Source: Metallyticus violacea | Lineage: Eukaryota > Arthropoda > Insecta > Mantodea > Metallyticidae | NCBI GenBank assembly: GCA_030762175.1 | Contig: CM060842.1 | Coordinates: 50,498,001-50,562,000, forward strand | Direction of reading: 5' to 3' | Length of the DNA stretch: 64,000 nucleotides | In this document: in pieces, positions 1 to 8,725 of the stretch | Position numbering within the stretch: the stretch's first letter is position 1 | Layout: each line of letters starts with the position of its first letter | Notes under the pieces: generated by a model | Seen by the model: the letters and a program-made list of their open reading frames with translations, nothing else | Told to the model about the DNA's origin: nothing | The model's database searches: none | Translations under genes and position numbers: made by a program

Positions 1-1867
1 GTTATTCTTATAAGTATACTCTTTAATGTACATAATTTTATTTAATTTAGCATAATTTATTGCTTTAGTTATTTCTTATGTTATGTGACTTTCTACAAAA
101 AATAAATATATTAAAAACAAAATACTGATTTAAACTGGCTTGTTATACATTTATTTTTATATATTCCTTTTTTCTTTCTGATCTTTAACCAAAATAGAAC
201 AAATTACAGAGTAACAACTGGACAACCTTTCAGTGGAGTGGTCTATCATAATGGTGATAGTTAAGTTCGTCAAACTCGTCAGAGTAATCCAATGTTACCT
301 TATTTCCATGCAAACAGAACCACATATATGTCACACACTTAAGGTTTTGGTCACACATTTTAAAATATATTTTCTTTGAATAATGGATCCTTCTTGAATT
401 TTGATACTATCTGGCTGGTATCAAGCAGCACTTTCTCTGGCTTATATATTTGGAGAAATTCCCAAAGAGTTAAATAGCTGAAGTGTGTTCTTCCATTATT
501 GAATGCATCAATCCAACACCTAATATAAAGCAGCAATATGGGCAATAGCTTTGAAGTACCCAAAATCAAAGTGTGGCTTCAGTGAATTAAAACAACTCAT
601 GTATTTCTTTTTACTATTGAACTCTAAATAAATAAACATTAAGTGTCAAAAACATTGATGTGAGATTAACAACTTACAAATTTTCCATCCAGTTAACTAC
701 TGTCTATACTGGTTAGTTACATCTTCACACAAGCTAACTTTCTAAATGGGTCATATCAGATTTTCACTTTTTACCAGAACTGTGTAGATGCATACATGTA
801 CGTTTGTATAATATATTTGTAAATTAAATTTAAATATATTTTAAAATGAAATAAAATATCTTACATTAGGTCTTTAAATGCAAATATATTTTGAAATGAA
901 ATATATATATACCATATATTGGGTCTTCGTTTTATTTTTACCAACACATGGACTGGACCTGGAGCATACAGCACAGCACAGCTGCCCACACAATCAGCGA
1001 AGCACTGAAACTATGCTTATTCTTTCACAGGAGATGAAATTTCTTCTTCCCAAGCTGGTGGGCTATAAGACATGTACTTCAGTAACCTTGTAGGGATGAA
1101 ATTTTAGTAACTTTGTAGCAGAATGTTCTGATATGCTGTGACCCCTCAAATGTGCCAAATTTGCAAGAGCTTTTCACAGTGATTGTTCTAATCAAGAAGC
1201 ATTATCATCCAGTTTTTCCTGTTAGCACATGATGCCTGCATCTTATTTTCTTGATACTGATAGTTGTTATGAATTTAACTAAAATTTTAAAAACTGGATA
1301 TCTATCAAGTAAGAACCCTCCTAAAGATAGTATGGGAGTAATAGTTTTATTTTCAGAGAAATTAAATGGAAAACAGAGAAATTAAATGCAATAACACAAT
1401 AACTAATCACTGTTCCAAACCTAAAATGTACCAGCCAGATTTATCAAGAGCAACATTCATCCTTGGCCGTCAGTGTGTATGGCTATGACCTGAGATCTTA
1501 AGACCCAGTTTTCATGTCGGAAAAAACAAAATAAAGACTCAATATTTCAAACATAATAGTGGTCATAGTCCTTTTGCAATACATATTTATTAAAAATTAA
1601 ATTAATAAACAGGATTATTTTTTTTGCCTGTATGTATGCTGTATTCTTTTTAATAATCAGAATTAATTTAAAAAAATTAAGGAATATGCATGCGCTTGTA
1701 TGTTTGAGTGTTGCTGAACTATGCTTCAATAACTTCAGGAATTATAGAGATTATGGTCCACAAAGAAAAATAATTTAGTTATGTGGTAATAAAAAATTCA
1801 ACATTAGATTGTAAACTTGATAGAAGTTAAGAAACAGTGAAGTTGATTGATTATACATATAAAGAGG
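1..1867. other. Intron or flank without recognisable gene
   Basis: AT-rich sequence in the region where the minus-strand helicase gene continues off the left edge. A short minus-strand open stretch at 360-569 has no family I recognise. No further helicase exon with convincing splice sites was found here. Confidence 0.5.
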
Positions 1868-2175
1868 TTGGTATTAGGTGACACTATACTTTACCAATTA
1901 ATTTATGAGAACATGTCTCAAGAGCATTTGCTCTCATCTTCAGTGAGGACCAACTAATGCTAGCAGGTACGATGTGATAGATGGTGCCGATATATAACAA
2001 AAGAGGAAGTCCATTGGTGGGATGTCAAAATTCATAACATGGTGCTTATTCTTTAAAATAAAAATCTTTTTGCATATCGCTAATTCCCTGGGATTGTTGG
2101 TATCTTAAACAGTTCAGTTTCTTTTATGATGTTGTCATGATTGTACGTCAAAAAATAACCTGCATTTGATGATTT
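1868..2175 (-). pseudogene. Penelope-like element 3' fragment
   Basis: Read on the minus strand, broken frames resemble the C-terminus of Penelope-like elements (PLEs). A short 'KIFILKN' segment is followed by 'NFDIPPMD', which matches 'NFEIPPSD' in the better PLE copy at 7.2 kb. The fragment ends in a hammerhead-like motif. Stops and frameshifts show it is dead. Only the region after the GIY-YIG domain is left. It lies in or beside an intron of the minus-strand helicase gene and has the same orientation. Confidence 0.55.
1905..1948 (-). ncRNA. Hammerhead ribozyme-like remnant of a PLE
   Basis: On the minus strand the motif reads CTGAAGA, then a hairpin GAGAGC-AAAT-GCTCTT, then GAGAC (canonical GAAAC) and a short ATGTT. 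This is the order of a type I hammerhead: core box 1, stem II, core box 2, tiny stem III, cleavage triplet. One core base is changed and stem I is weak, so it is probably inactive. It sits just after the PLE C-terminus, as in the two copies near 7.2 and 8.6 kb. Confidence 0.5.
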
Positions 2176-2340
2176 ATCCAACCATTTTATATCTTACATT
2201 TCTTGTGTTCTTTCGTCCTTGTCTCCAAATTTCTTACTGTTCTACTTATATATCTATCTGATACTCTCCTGCCTTTTTGTTGGACAGAATAACATATTTT
2301 TTGATACTGTTCAAAAGGTTTCCGATGTTAAATTTATTAT

Positions 2341-2447
2341 GTGCTGCCAACACAGTACCAAATTTTGTTCAATTTATTTTGTGCTGCCAACACAGTACCA
2401 AATTTTGTTCAATTTATTTTGTGCTGCCAACACAGTACCAAATTTTT
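2341..2447. repeat. 40-bp tandem repeat, 2.7 copies
   Basis: A unit starting GTGCTGCCAACACAGTACCA and running through an AT-rich half repeats at 2341, 2381 and 2421 with almost no differences. The short protein-like readings across it are by-products of the repeat. Confidence 0.9.
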
Positions 2448-3045
2448 TAACAATTTTCATAAATTCCTGTTTGCCCATGGATGGTGTGTGAATTTTTTAA
2501 AACTTTCAGTTCTTCTTTATCATTAGTGATGGTGTTTTTATTATAACTGAAATTTCTGATTCATATCTAGTAATATGCTGTTGGATCCATTGTTGACAGC
2601 ATTATAGATGATGTACTGTTATTCTGTTGTGTATTCTTCCTCATTGAGTGAGATGTTTACTAACTATGAACAAGACTGTTTATAATAGTCTTGAAGTGGT
2701 TTAGCATCGAAGATATTATTCAATATATGATTATCTGTAAGTGGGTTTCCTATATATATCAAATGAAATCTACAGGAGAAACAACAAATAATGCATATAA
2801 ATTAATGAGCAGCAATAATGCAAATAGTGCATGCAAATGGTTATTCATTTCTTACTCTCTTCTACCCAAAAATTTCCAATGCTTGTAGTGAATCTGGGGT
2901 ATTTGTCTGCACTAATTATTTCATAAAAATGAATCTATTCTTAGAATATAGTATGTTCTTAGTTTTCAAATGCTTAATTTCTTGTGAAGGTCCATAAGAT
3001 CCCTATAGTTTCTATTGCAAGTTTTAACAGATATTCTAAACTTAC

Positions 3046-3124
3046 CACTTCCTTCAAAGTATAAGTTACATTGGAAGCTAGTACTGCTCTGATGACTACC
3101 ACATAATGATAAGCGCCTGATATT
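3046..3124 (-). CDS. Mov10: MOV10-family RNA helicase, internal exon
   Basis: A 79-nt exon is bounded by a good acceptor (ttacactttcag) and a consensus donor (GTG|gtaagt). It contributes one base of a split codon and then 26 codons; one reading frame begins ISGAYHYVVVIRAVLAS. This resembles the human MOV10 segment containing 'FYIARFLAAVAHS', which follows the beta-rich N-terminal domain, so order and spacing fit the exon at 12.4-12.6 kb. The start phase (one base) does not match the end phase of that exon. A short exon encoding the intervening segment must therefore be missing between them. The exon ends in phase 0 and the gene continues past the left edge. A transposon derivative starts 77 bp upstream in the intron. 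The exon call rests on splice sites plus weak similarity. Confidence 0.55.
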
Positions 3125-3200
3125 CTGAAAGTGTAATTCAGTGGTATTTTGCAACTGGCACCTGGAAAAAAGAGAACGTTGAATGCAGATCATATTTAAA

Positions 3201-3922
3201 GGGTGCCAAAAAAAATGATACACACCGCAAGCAAAGAACTGTGTTAACATAACAAAACTGAATTTACATAAACAGAAAATGATGAGCACTTAATCATTTT
3301 AGACTTTCACAATTACAACAGTTGCTCAAATGCCCACCATCGGTGTCAATACACTTCTGAGTACATTCAACTACTGATTCAGCAACATTTGCGAACGTGT
3401 CCTCAGCAATGGCAGCACAGACCATTTCAATTTGTTGCTGTGCAAAGTCTCCCAGATCTGTCCTTGTGAACATTGCATGCAGTAGCATGAGTCTCAAATT
3501 TGTCTCGAATTGCAGTTGTTACTCACATTGGTGGTTCTGCTATGTACACACATCTCCATTGCCTTTGAACTTAAACATTCTCTGTTTTCCAATACCACTT
3601 CAAAATTGCTTTCCGCTGTTCAACAATAATATTGGTTCCATTTTGTTGTAGCAAAGCTAGAATAATGTAATGTGAGTCTCATCTGTTTAAGAACATCACA
3701 CATTAATCTTGGCTTCATTTATTCATTGTTGATTTAAGATAATCTTGGCTTCATTTGTTCACTGTTGATTTACCTATCATGTAGCAATGCTATCATAATG
3801 TATGTGAGTCATATCTTTTACAGAACATCATACTATACATTACTGTTGCTTTTTGGTCCAACTTTGAAATATTTTAAATAGATATCTACTGTGAAAGTGT
3901 AGTATACATTTTTTTGGCACTC
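3201..3922 (-). mobile_element. Deletion derivative of a DUF4817-type DNA transposon
   Basis: The 722-bp element has inverted ends: GGGTGCCAAAAAAAATGATA at 3201 and, reverse-complemented, GAGTGCCAAAAAAATGTATA ending at 3922. Inside, on the minus strand, broken frames read like a helix-turn-helix N-terminus ('RDKFETHATACNVHKDRSGR', about 3500-3640). This is joined directly to a C-terminus ending 'CIDTDGGHLSN' (3294-3497). Both are typical of insect mariner-like transposases annotated as DUF4817. The catalytic middle is missing, so the element is non-autonomous. No clear target duplication was seen. Confidence 0.65.
3294..3655 (-). pseudogene. Truncated DUF4817-type transposase
   Basis: This is the coding remnant inside the 722-bp element. 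The N-terminal DNA-binding part has stops and a frameshift. A 67-codon open frame covers the C-terminal tail. The DDE catalytic region between them is deleted, so no active transposase is possible. It gives no sign of host use. Confidence 0.6.
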
Positions 3923-4072
3923 TTGGTATTTTAATTTATGAGAAAATTTCTTCACAATATATATATGGTAATTTAAGTTCAATACAAATAAATATTAAAA
4001 TAATTAAATAAATAAATGCAGCTTGAGCATTTTTTTAATGATTGTTTGTTTTGTTTTATATATATATATATA

Positions 4073-4340
4073 GTGTTTAATGCCTGTTTACTGCTGACGG
4101 ATCACAGGCAATTAACACTGGTACATGAGATGATAAATTGGGAAAGGATTTTCTTTTAAAAGGAAGGAAATGTTTCAGGCCTAAGCTTAGGGTAGCTACC
4201 CAGCATTTGCCATTTATGAGGACTGAGGAAAATCTGGAAAAAAATCTCAGTCAGGGAGGATTGTCCTGGCAGGAATTGAACCCCAGACCTCCCACTCAAG
4301 AGTTTGCATCTTAACAACCTCAGCCACCCATGGTGGTGTT
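4073..4340 (-). repeat. SINE family B copy
   Basis: Read on the minus strand, a Ser/Leu-tRNA-like head ('gtggctgaggttgttaa', then 'ggggttcaattcctgcca') is followed by a shared body ('tcctccctgactgagat', 'ctcagtcctcataaatggca', 'accctaagcttaggcctga') and ends in 'aacactggtgatacacgaga'-like sequence. Copies of the same family lie at 16.1, 17.7, 26.9 and 45.0 kb. Confidence 0.7.
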
Positions 4341-4754
4341 GAGCATATGAATTCTCTTTCTACTTACCAATAAGCCATTTAATCTGTAAAGTAGCAAGTC
4401 ACCAAAGTTTTCTCTTACTCATTCAAAAATGCAAAAAAATTCTTTAACATGTGTTACCAAAGCATTTCTCCAATAATAATGAAGACTAATCACACTTGGG
4501 CATAGCAAACACCACAAACAGTTGTCTTTGTCCTGATTGCCTTGTATGTTAGAAAAATTTGTCAACCAAACACTCCTTTGTATACTTACACGGTTACACA
4601 ATTTCAATGTGAAAATTTCCGTTATTTATAATTAATTTATATGTATAATTTTTTAAGCTGTTTACTGTGAAGTCATTATATTTAATCTTGTAAATCCTCT
4701 GTCACATACGCACTTTTCCTTTTTTCATTGAATGATTTGATTTTTTTTATTTGT

Positions 4755-5028
4755 TTATTTAAGGATGCTCTTTAACATCGGAGATGATCAGCGTCCCATT
4801 CTATTCAGGGCGTGAAACGGCCGACAAATTTTTCTCTTTTTTCAGGCTTGAGGTTCTTTATCGTGCCGTAAATGTACGACACGGGACCCACGCTTTACTT
4901 CCCTTCCAAAGGAAGCCATACTTACGATTTTTACGCCCGAAAAAAATCCATCGATCCTGGCCGGGTTCGAACCCGCGACCTTGGGTTTAGAAGGCAAGTA
5001 TGGTTACCACTACACCACCAGGACCGAC
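4755..5028 (-). repeat. SINE family A copy, near full length
   Basis: On the minus strand this begins GTCCTGGTGGTGTAGTGGTA, an A-box-like tRNA segment. The B box GGGTTCGAACCC follows, then a conserved body ('ccgtgggtcccgtgtcgtac', 'aacctcaagcctgaaaa', 'ttgtcggccgtttcacgcc') and the tail 'gatgttaaagagcatcct'. The head resembles Val/Asp/Glu-type tRNA genes. It is one of six copies in the window. Confidence 0.85.
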
Positions 5029-5096
5029 TCATGGAATACATTCATATTTATAGCACAAAGAACACTTTTTGAAACATGCTGGGCATTGTGTTGCTC

Positions 5097-5169
5097 AAAT
5101 GACAGTATATTTAATAGGAGATTTAATAAACTAAATGACAGTACATTTAATAGGAGATTCAATAAAATC
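5097..5169. repeat. 36-bp tandem duplication
   Basis: The segment starting AAATGACAGTATATTTAATA occurs twice in a row with few differences. Confidence 0.75.
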
Positions 5170-6356
5170 ATCATATCACAAAAATCTTTTCTTTTTTACA
5201 GTGGAACATGATCATAAGAATAAATGTTTCATCTAATGAGCCAAAAGTTAATGCTCTAAGCTAGTTTTACTGACATAAGAATATACTATACATGAAAAAT
5301 GTAAATTTAATTCTAGTGGTCTGGTGTACAAATTTGGGGAATGTAAAACTATGCTCACATGCAATCAAATTTATACATTTACTCAACCTATAACCATTGT
5401 GTTCCTCACACTGTAGGTTAAAAAAATGAGGGAAATAACATGAAATATTATGCTTCTATAGAAAATTTGGAATTAAATAAAAAAAAATTTTATCAAAACA
5501 CAAGCCCAGCACAAATTAATTATTTGTAATTTACTTAAAAAATTCTAATTTTAATTTCTTCACCACTAACCTGTAACTTGAAGTGACTACACTTTAAAAT
5601 ATTTACATTCATTGAAAACCTTCATCTCCTAGAATCTTTTATAGAAATTCCATACTAAACCATTACTTTTTAACTATAATTGAATTTCAACCCTATATTT
5701 CTGTGTTCTTAATTATTTTTCTTATTATACATAATAAAATAAAATTTATCATCTCTCCAAACATGAACCTCCCCTTCTTTACCTTCTGGTCATCCTTTAG
5801 GAATTTGTATTACTCAGTTTTTAAACATGATAAATAACTAAATTTCTTTGATTCCATGATTCAATTACTGGCTGTGACCCAAATTTTTCAAGTCTTATTC
5901 TTCCTTTTCAGTTTATGTTCTATACACATGACACAGAATAATTTCCATATATAAATTAACCACTATATAGTTGGATAATTTAAAAGTCTGGGTCATAAAT
6001 ACTACTCATAGAGCAAGTCTCCTCTTAAGGAATAAATCTCTCATGAGATCTGTATTGTATATAGTATCAAATGAGAGAGGTTTGTAATTGTGTGCTTTGA
6101 GGACAGGGTAGCTCAGTGTCAGCACAGAAGGCTGAAGATTAGTTGTATGAATCCTGGTTGTGACCCAAATTTTTCAAGCTGATTCTTCTTTCCAACTAAT
6201 GTCCTACACATGGTTAATGTGAAAAAACAATTTCAACAAAGAAATTAATTAGCTAATTATGATTGTCTAACTTTTAATATGGTAACTAAGTTAAGGTTGA
6301 TTATATATAGACAAAATAGGTATTAAAATATGCAAATATTCGTATTCACCTACATT
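5170..6356. other. Intronic sequence without gene
   Basis: AT-rich with no convincing coding or repeat structure. It ends in a short GGGGTA repeat (about 6358-6376). Confidence 0.5.
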
Positions 6357-6375
6357 AGTAGGGGTAGGGGTAGGG

Positions 6376-7146
6376 GTGTTTCATGATTTATCTAAACCAT
6401 TTGGCATGATGGACCACAAGTTGTTGTTGGGCAACTATGGAACTGCGGAGTAAGGGGTATTCCATACAACTGGTTTAAAACCTATCTGGAAGATAGAGAA
6501 CAACTAATTGAGATTGAATTCAATGAGATGAGAAATAAAAAAATTGTAAAAACTCGCTGGAGCAAAAGAAACCTAACCTCGGGAGTACCGCATCGATCAA
6601 TCTTAGGCCCTCTCCTAATTTTACTGTACATAAATGACTTGAGGGCAGAATAAAGTTAGATGGACTCAAAAGCTGCTATTTTGCCTACTTCCACTTGCAT
6701 ATTTTATATGGATATTATGGGGAAACTCTGCAAATAGCCATCTCATCTTTAAGCTTCAAAAGAGAGCAATAAGTACTATTGGCATACCAAGAAAAGAAAG
6801 CTGTAGGAAACATTTTAAGTATCTAAAAATATTAGCAGTTCTCTGTGTCTATATAAAAGAAATTTTAAACTATGTCCAGACTAATCGTGATGATTTTATA
6901 ATCAATGCAGAGATTCATTCACATAATACTCAAGAAAATCCTAAATTCCAACAATATATGCATAGGACGAAACTATACAAGAGATCCTTCAAATACAACT
7001 GTTTAAAATTGTACAATGTCTACCACCTCATCTAAGGAACATAGCAACAAATAAAACTTTTAAATAGAAATTAATAAAATCCTAGTTACGAAACAGTACA
7101 ATTGGAGAAATTACCAGATACTGTAATGACACTACTAGATGACATT
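6376..7146 (+). pseudogene. LINE reverse transcriptase fragment (interrupted by a PLE)
   Basis: Broken frames on the plus strand read like non-LTR retrotransposon RT: 'HDLSKPFGMMDHKLLL' (motif A region, usual LSKAFDxVDH), then 'SGVPHRSILGPLL', close to the GVPQGSVLGPLL motif, then 'LYINDL'. After a deletion comes a C-terminal section (about 6660-7146) with 'FKREQ' and 'CRKHFKYLKIL' type motifs. Several stops and frameshifts show it is dead. The frame is cut at 7146 by the Penelope-like insertion and resumes at 8710, where the duplicated target bases are followed by 'DITKCVTA'. It belongs to the Jockey/CR1-like group by motif style; the exact clade cannot be assigned by eye. Confidence 0.7.
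7131..7146. repeat. Left 16-bp target-site duplication of PLE
   Basis: ACTACTAGATGACATT occurs here and again at 8710-8725, exactly flanking the Penelope-like insertion. Outside these copies the LINE sequence is continuous. Confidence 0.85.
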
Positions 7147-7201
7147 TTTAAAAAAATTGAGTCGAAATTGTAACATGCACACCACTAAAATTCAATAAAG
7201 T

Positions 7202-7243
7202 GGAAGACTAGTTTCAGGAGCCATCGCTCCTATCATCAGTTCC
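7202..7243 (-). ncRNA. Type I hammerhead ribozyme, PLE copy 1
   Basis: Minus strand: GGAA, CTGATGA, then the hairpin AGGAGC-GATG-GCTCCT (6 bp), then GAAAC, TA, GTC and TTCC. GGAA pairs with TTCC to close stem I. CUGAUGA and GAAA are the conserved core boxes, AC/GU makes a minimal stem III, and cleavage is expected after GUC. One extra U sits between CUGAUGA and stem II, as in all three copies here. Hammerheads are established in Penelope terminal repeats. Confidence 0.75.
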
Positions 7244-8316
7244 TGGTCGACTGCCGGTCTCGTTGTTTGTGGTAGGTCGATTCATCTTTGGTGGAGGTTT
7301 AATGAACTTTTGTATTAGTACATCACTTGGCGGGATTTCGAAATTAAAAACTTTCTCTTTATTCTTCCAAATATAGATGTTTTCCCAGACTGTAAGTTCA
7401 GTTTTTCCTTTAACATTTTTAAGTAATTTGGAGTTTTTATTAATGTTATGTTGTTCTTTCCAAAAGTGCCAAGCTACCGCCGATTTTTCTTCTTGTTTTT
7501 GGTTTATATTCCTAATGTGTTCTTTAGCTCTTGTTTTTATGTTTCTTTTGGTCTTTCCAACATAAATTTTTTTACAATCATTACAGTTCATCTGATATAT
7601 TCCTGATTTATCTTCTTCTTGTAGGTTATCTTCTTTTTGTCTTGAGTTAAGGATATTTTTAATGGAATAATTATTTTTTGGAGCCAAAACAATGTTGTAT
7701 CTTTTAAAAATCTTTTGAAATTTATGAAAGGCTGATGGGTAGTACGTGAATTTTTTGTATGTTCTGTTTTTCTCTTTGATAGGAGTAAGTGTAGTGGTGT
7801 GTCTAATTTTCTTTTTATTCTTTGCTCTGTCTATTTTCTTGTGCACAACTTCTTGTTTGAAGCCATTTTCTATAGCTATATCCATTATATTATTCATTTC
7901 CAGTTCATATTCCTCTTTGTCCATTGGAACATTAACCAGCCTGTATGCAAGACTATTTAAAACTGCATGTTTGTGGGGAACTGGATTAAAACTGTTATAT
8001 TTAATGTAATTATCCGTGTGTGTAGGTTTTCTGTATATGCCAAAGTTTAGGTGATTTTCTTTTTTAATTATCTTAATATCCAAGAAAGATAACTGTTTAT
8101 TGCATTCTCTCTCCATAGTGAATTTAACTGTTTTTTACTGTAAGTTAAGTAACTTTAGTGCATCATCCAAGTGTCTTTCTGGTACTATTGCAAAAATATC
8201 ATCCACATAGCGATACCAAGTCTTAAATATCCAAGGGAAACTATTTACTATTCTAATTTCTAAAGCACTCATGAAAATGTCTGCCAATATTGGTGACAGT
8301 GGGCTACCCATTGTCA
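7214..8316 (-). pseudogene. PLE polyprotein: RT C-terminal half plus GIY-YIG endonuclease
   Basis: The frame runs from the RT motif '[17 protein letters not shown]' (about 8316) through the catalytic '[10 protein letters not shown]'. One TAA at 8135-8137 interrupts it, and a 300-codon open stretch follows in the same frame. In that stretch residues 24-33 give the PLE signature 'NFGIYRKPTHTD', residues 171-200 carry a GIY-YIG endonuclease start (GIYQ, then CxxC, IYVGKT, R and EH), and 'NFEIPPSDVLIQ' lies near the end. The element would copy its RNA at an endonuclease nick. The RT fingers and N-terminal region are absent and there is one nonsense codon, so this copy cannot act alone. It runs antisense to the LINE it sits in and has the same strand as the helicase gene. 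Confidence 0.85.
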
Positions 8317-8322
8317 GACCAA

Positions 8323-8668
8323 AATCGGCGGTAGCTTGGCACTTTTGGAAAGAACATAACATAACATTAATAAAAACCCCAAATTACTTAAAAATATTAA
8401 AGGAAAAACTGAACTTACAGTCTGGGAAAACATCTATATTTGGAAGAATAAAGAGAAAGTTTTAATTTCGAAATCCCGCCAAGTGATGTACTAATACAAA
8501 AGTTCATTAAACCTCCACCAGAGATGAATCGACCTACCACAAACAACGAGACCGGCAGTCGACCAGGAACTGATGATAGGAGCAATGGCTCCCGAAACTA
8601 GTCTTCCATTTTATTGAATTTTAGTGGTGTGTATATTACAATTTCGACTCAATTTTTTTAAAAATGTT
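8323..8668 (+). repeat. Inverted copy of the PLE 3' end
   Basis: The plus strand here repeats the element's end in opposite orientation. It starts within the codons for '[11 protein letters not shown]', passes through 'PPSDVLIQ' and 'NNETGSRPGTDD', then the hammerhead and the AT-rich tail. It differs from the other arm by scattered substitutions and small indels that break the frame, so the two arms have diverged since they formed or came from different templates. Confidence 0.85.
8566..8607 (+). ncRNA. Type I hammerhead ribozyme, PLE copy 2
   Basis: Plus strand: GGAA, CTGATGA, hairpin AGGAGC-AATG-GCTCCC, GAAAC, TA, GTC, TTCC. Stem I (GGAA/TTCC) and the core boxes are intact. The stem II base pair nearest the core is an A-C mismatch, unlike the copy at 7.2 kb. 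Cleavage would be expected after position 8603. Confidence 0.75.
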
Positions 8669-8709
8669 AATATTTGACACCACTGTTACAAAAGTTCACT
8701 GTATTTTAT

Positions 8710-8725
8710 ACTACTAGATGACATT
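8710..8725. repeat. Right 16-bp target-site duplication of PLE
   Basis: Identical to 7131-7146. The interrupted LINE continues to the right of it. Confidence 0.85.

Larger units (their letters stand above)
7147..8709 (-). mobile_element. Penelope-like retroelement with inverted terminal copy
   Basis: This 1.56-kb insertion sits in a LINE and is bounded by a 16-bp target duplication. The left part (7147 to about 8316, minus strand) holds the C-terminal half of the RT and a GIY-YIG endonuclease. At about 8316-8323 it switches abruptly to a plus-strand copy of the element's own 3' end, running to about 8668. The two ends therefore form inverted repeats of about 340 bp, each with a hammerhead motif. 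Terminal repeats in inverted orientation (pseudo-LTRs) are known for Penelope elements. The upstream RT half is missing, so this copy is 5'-truncated. The main coding part carries a single in-frame stop, which suggests a fairly young insertion. Confidence 0.85.

Noticed and set aside
360..569. 69-codon minus-strand open frame near the left edge as a helicase exon
   Set aside because: No MOV10-like pattern and no matching splice sites.
2966..3289. 107-codon minus-strand open frame over the 3046-3124 exon
   Set aside because: It is in a different phase from the exon reading that resembles MOV10 and crosses the transposon end; treated as a shadow.
6358..6376. Short GGGGTA repeat as telomere-like sequence
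   Set aside because: Only about three units and not the TTAGG type expected in insects.
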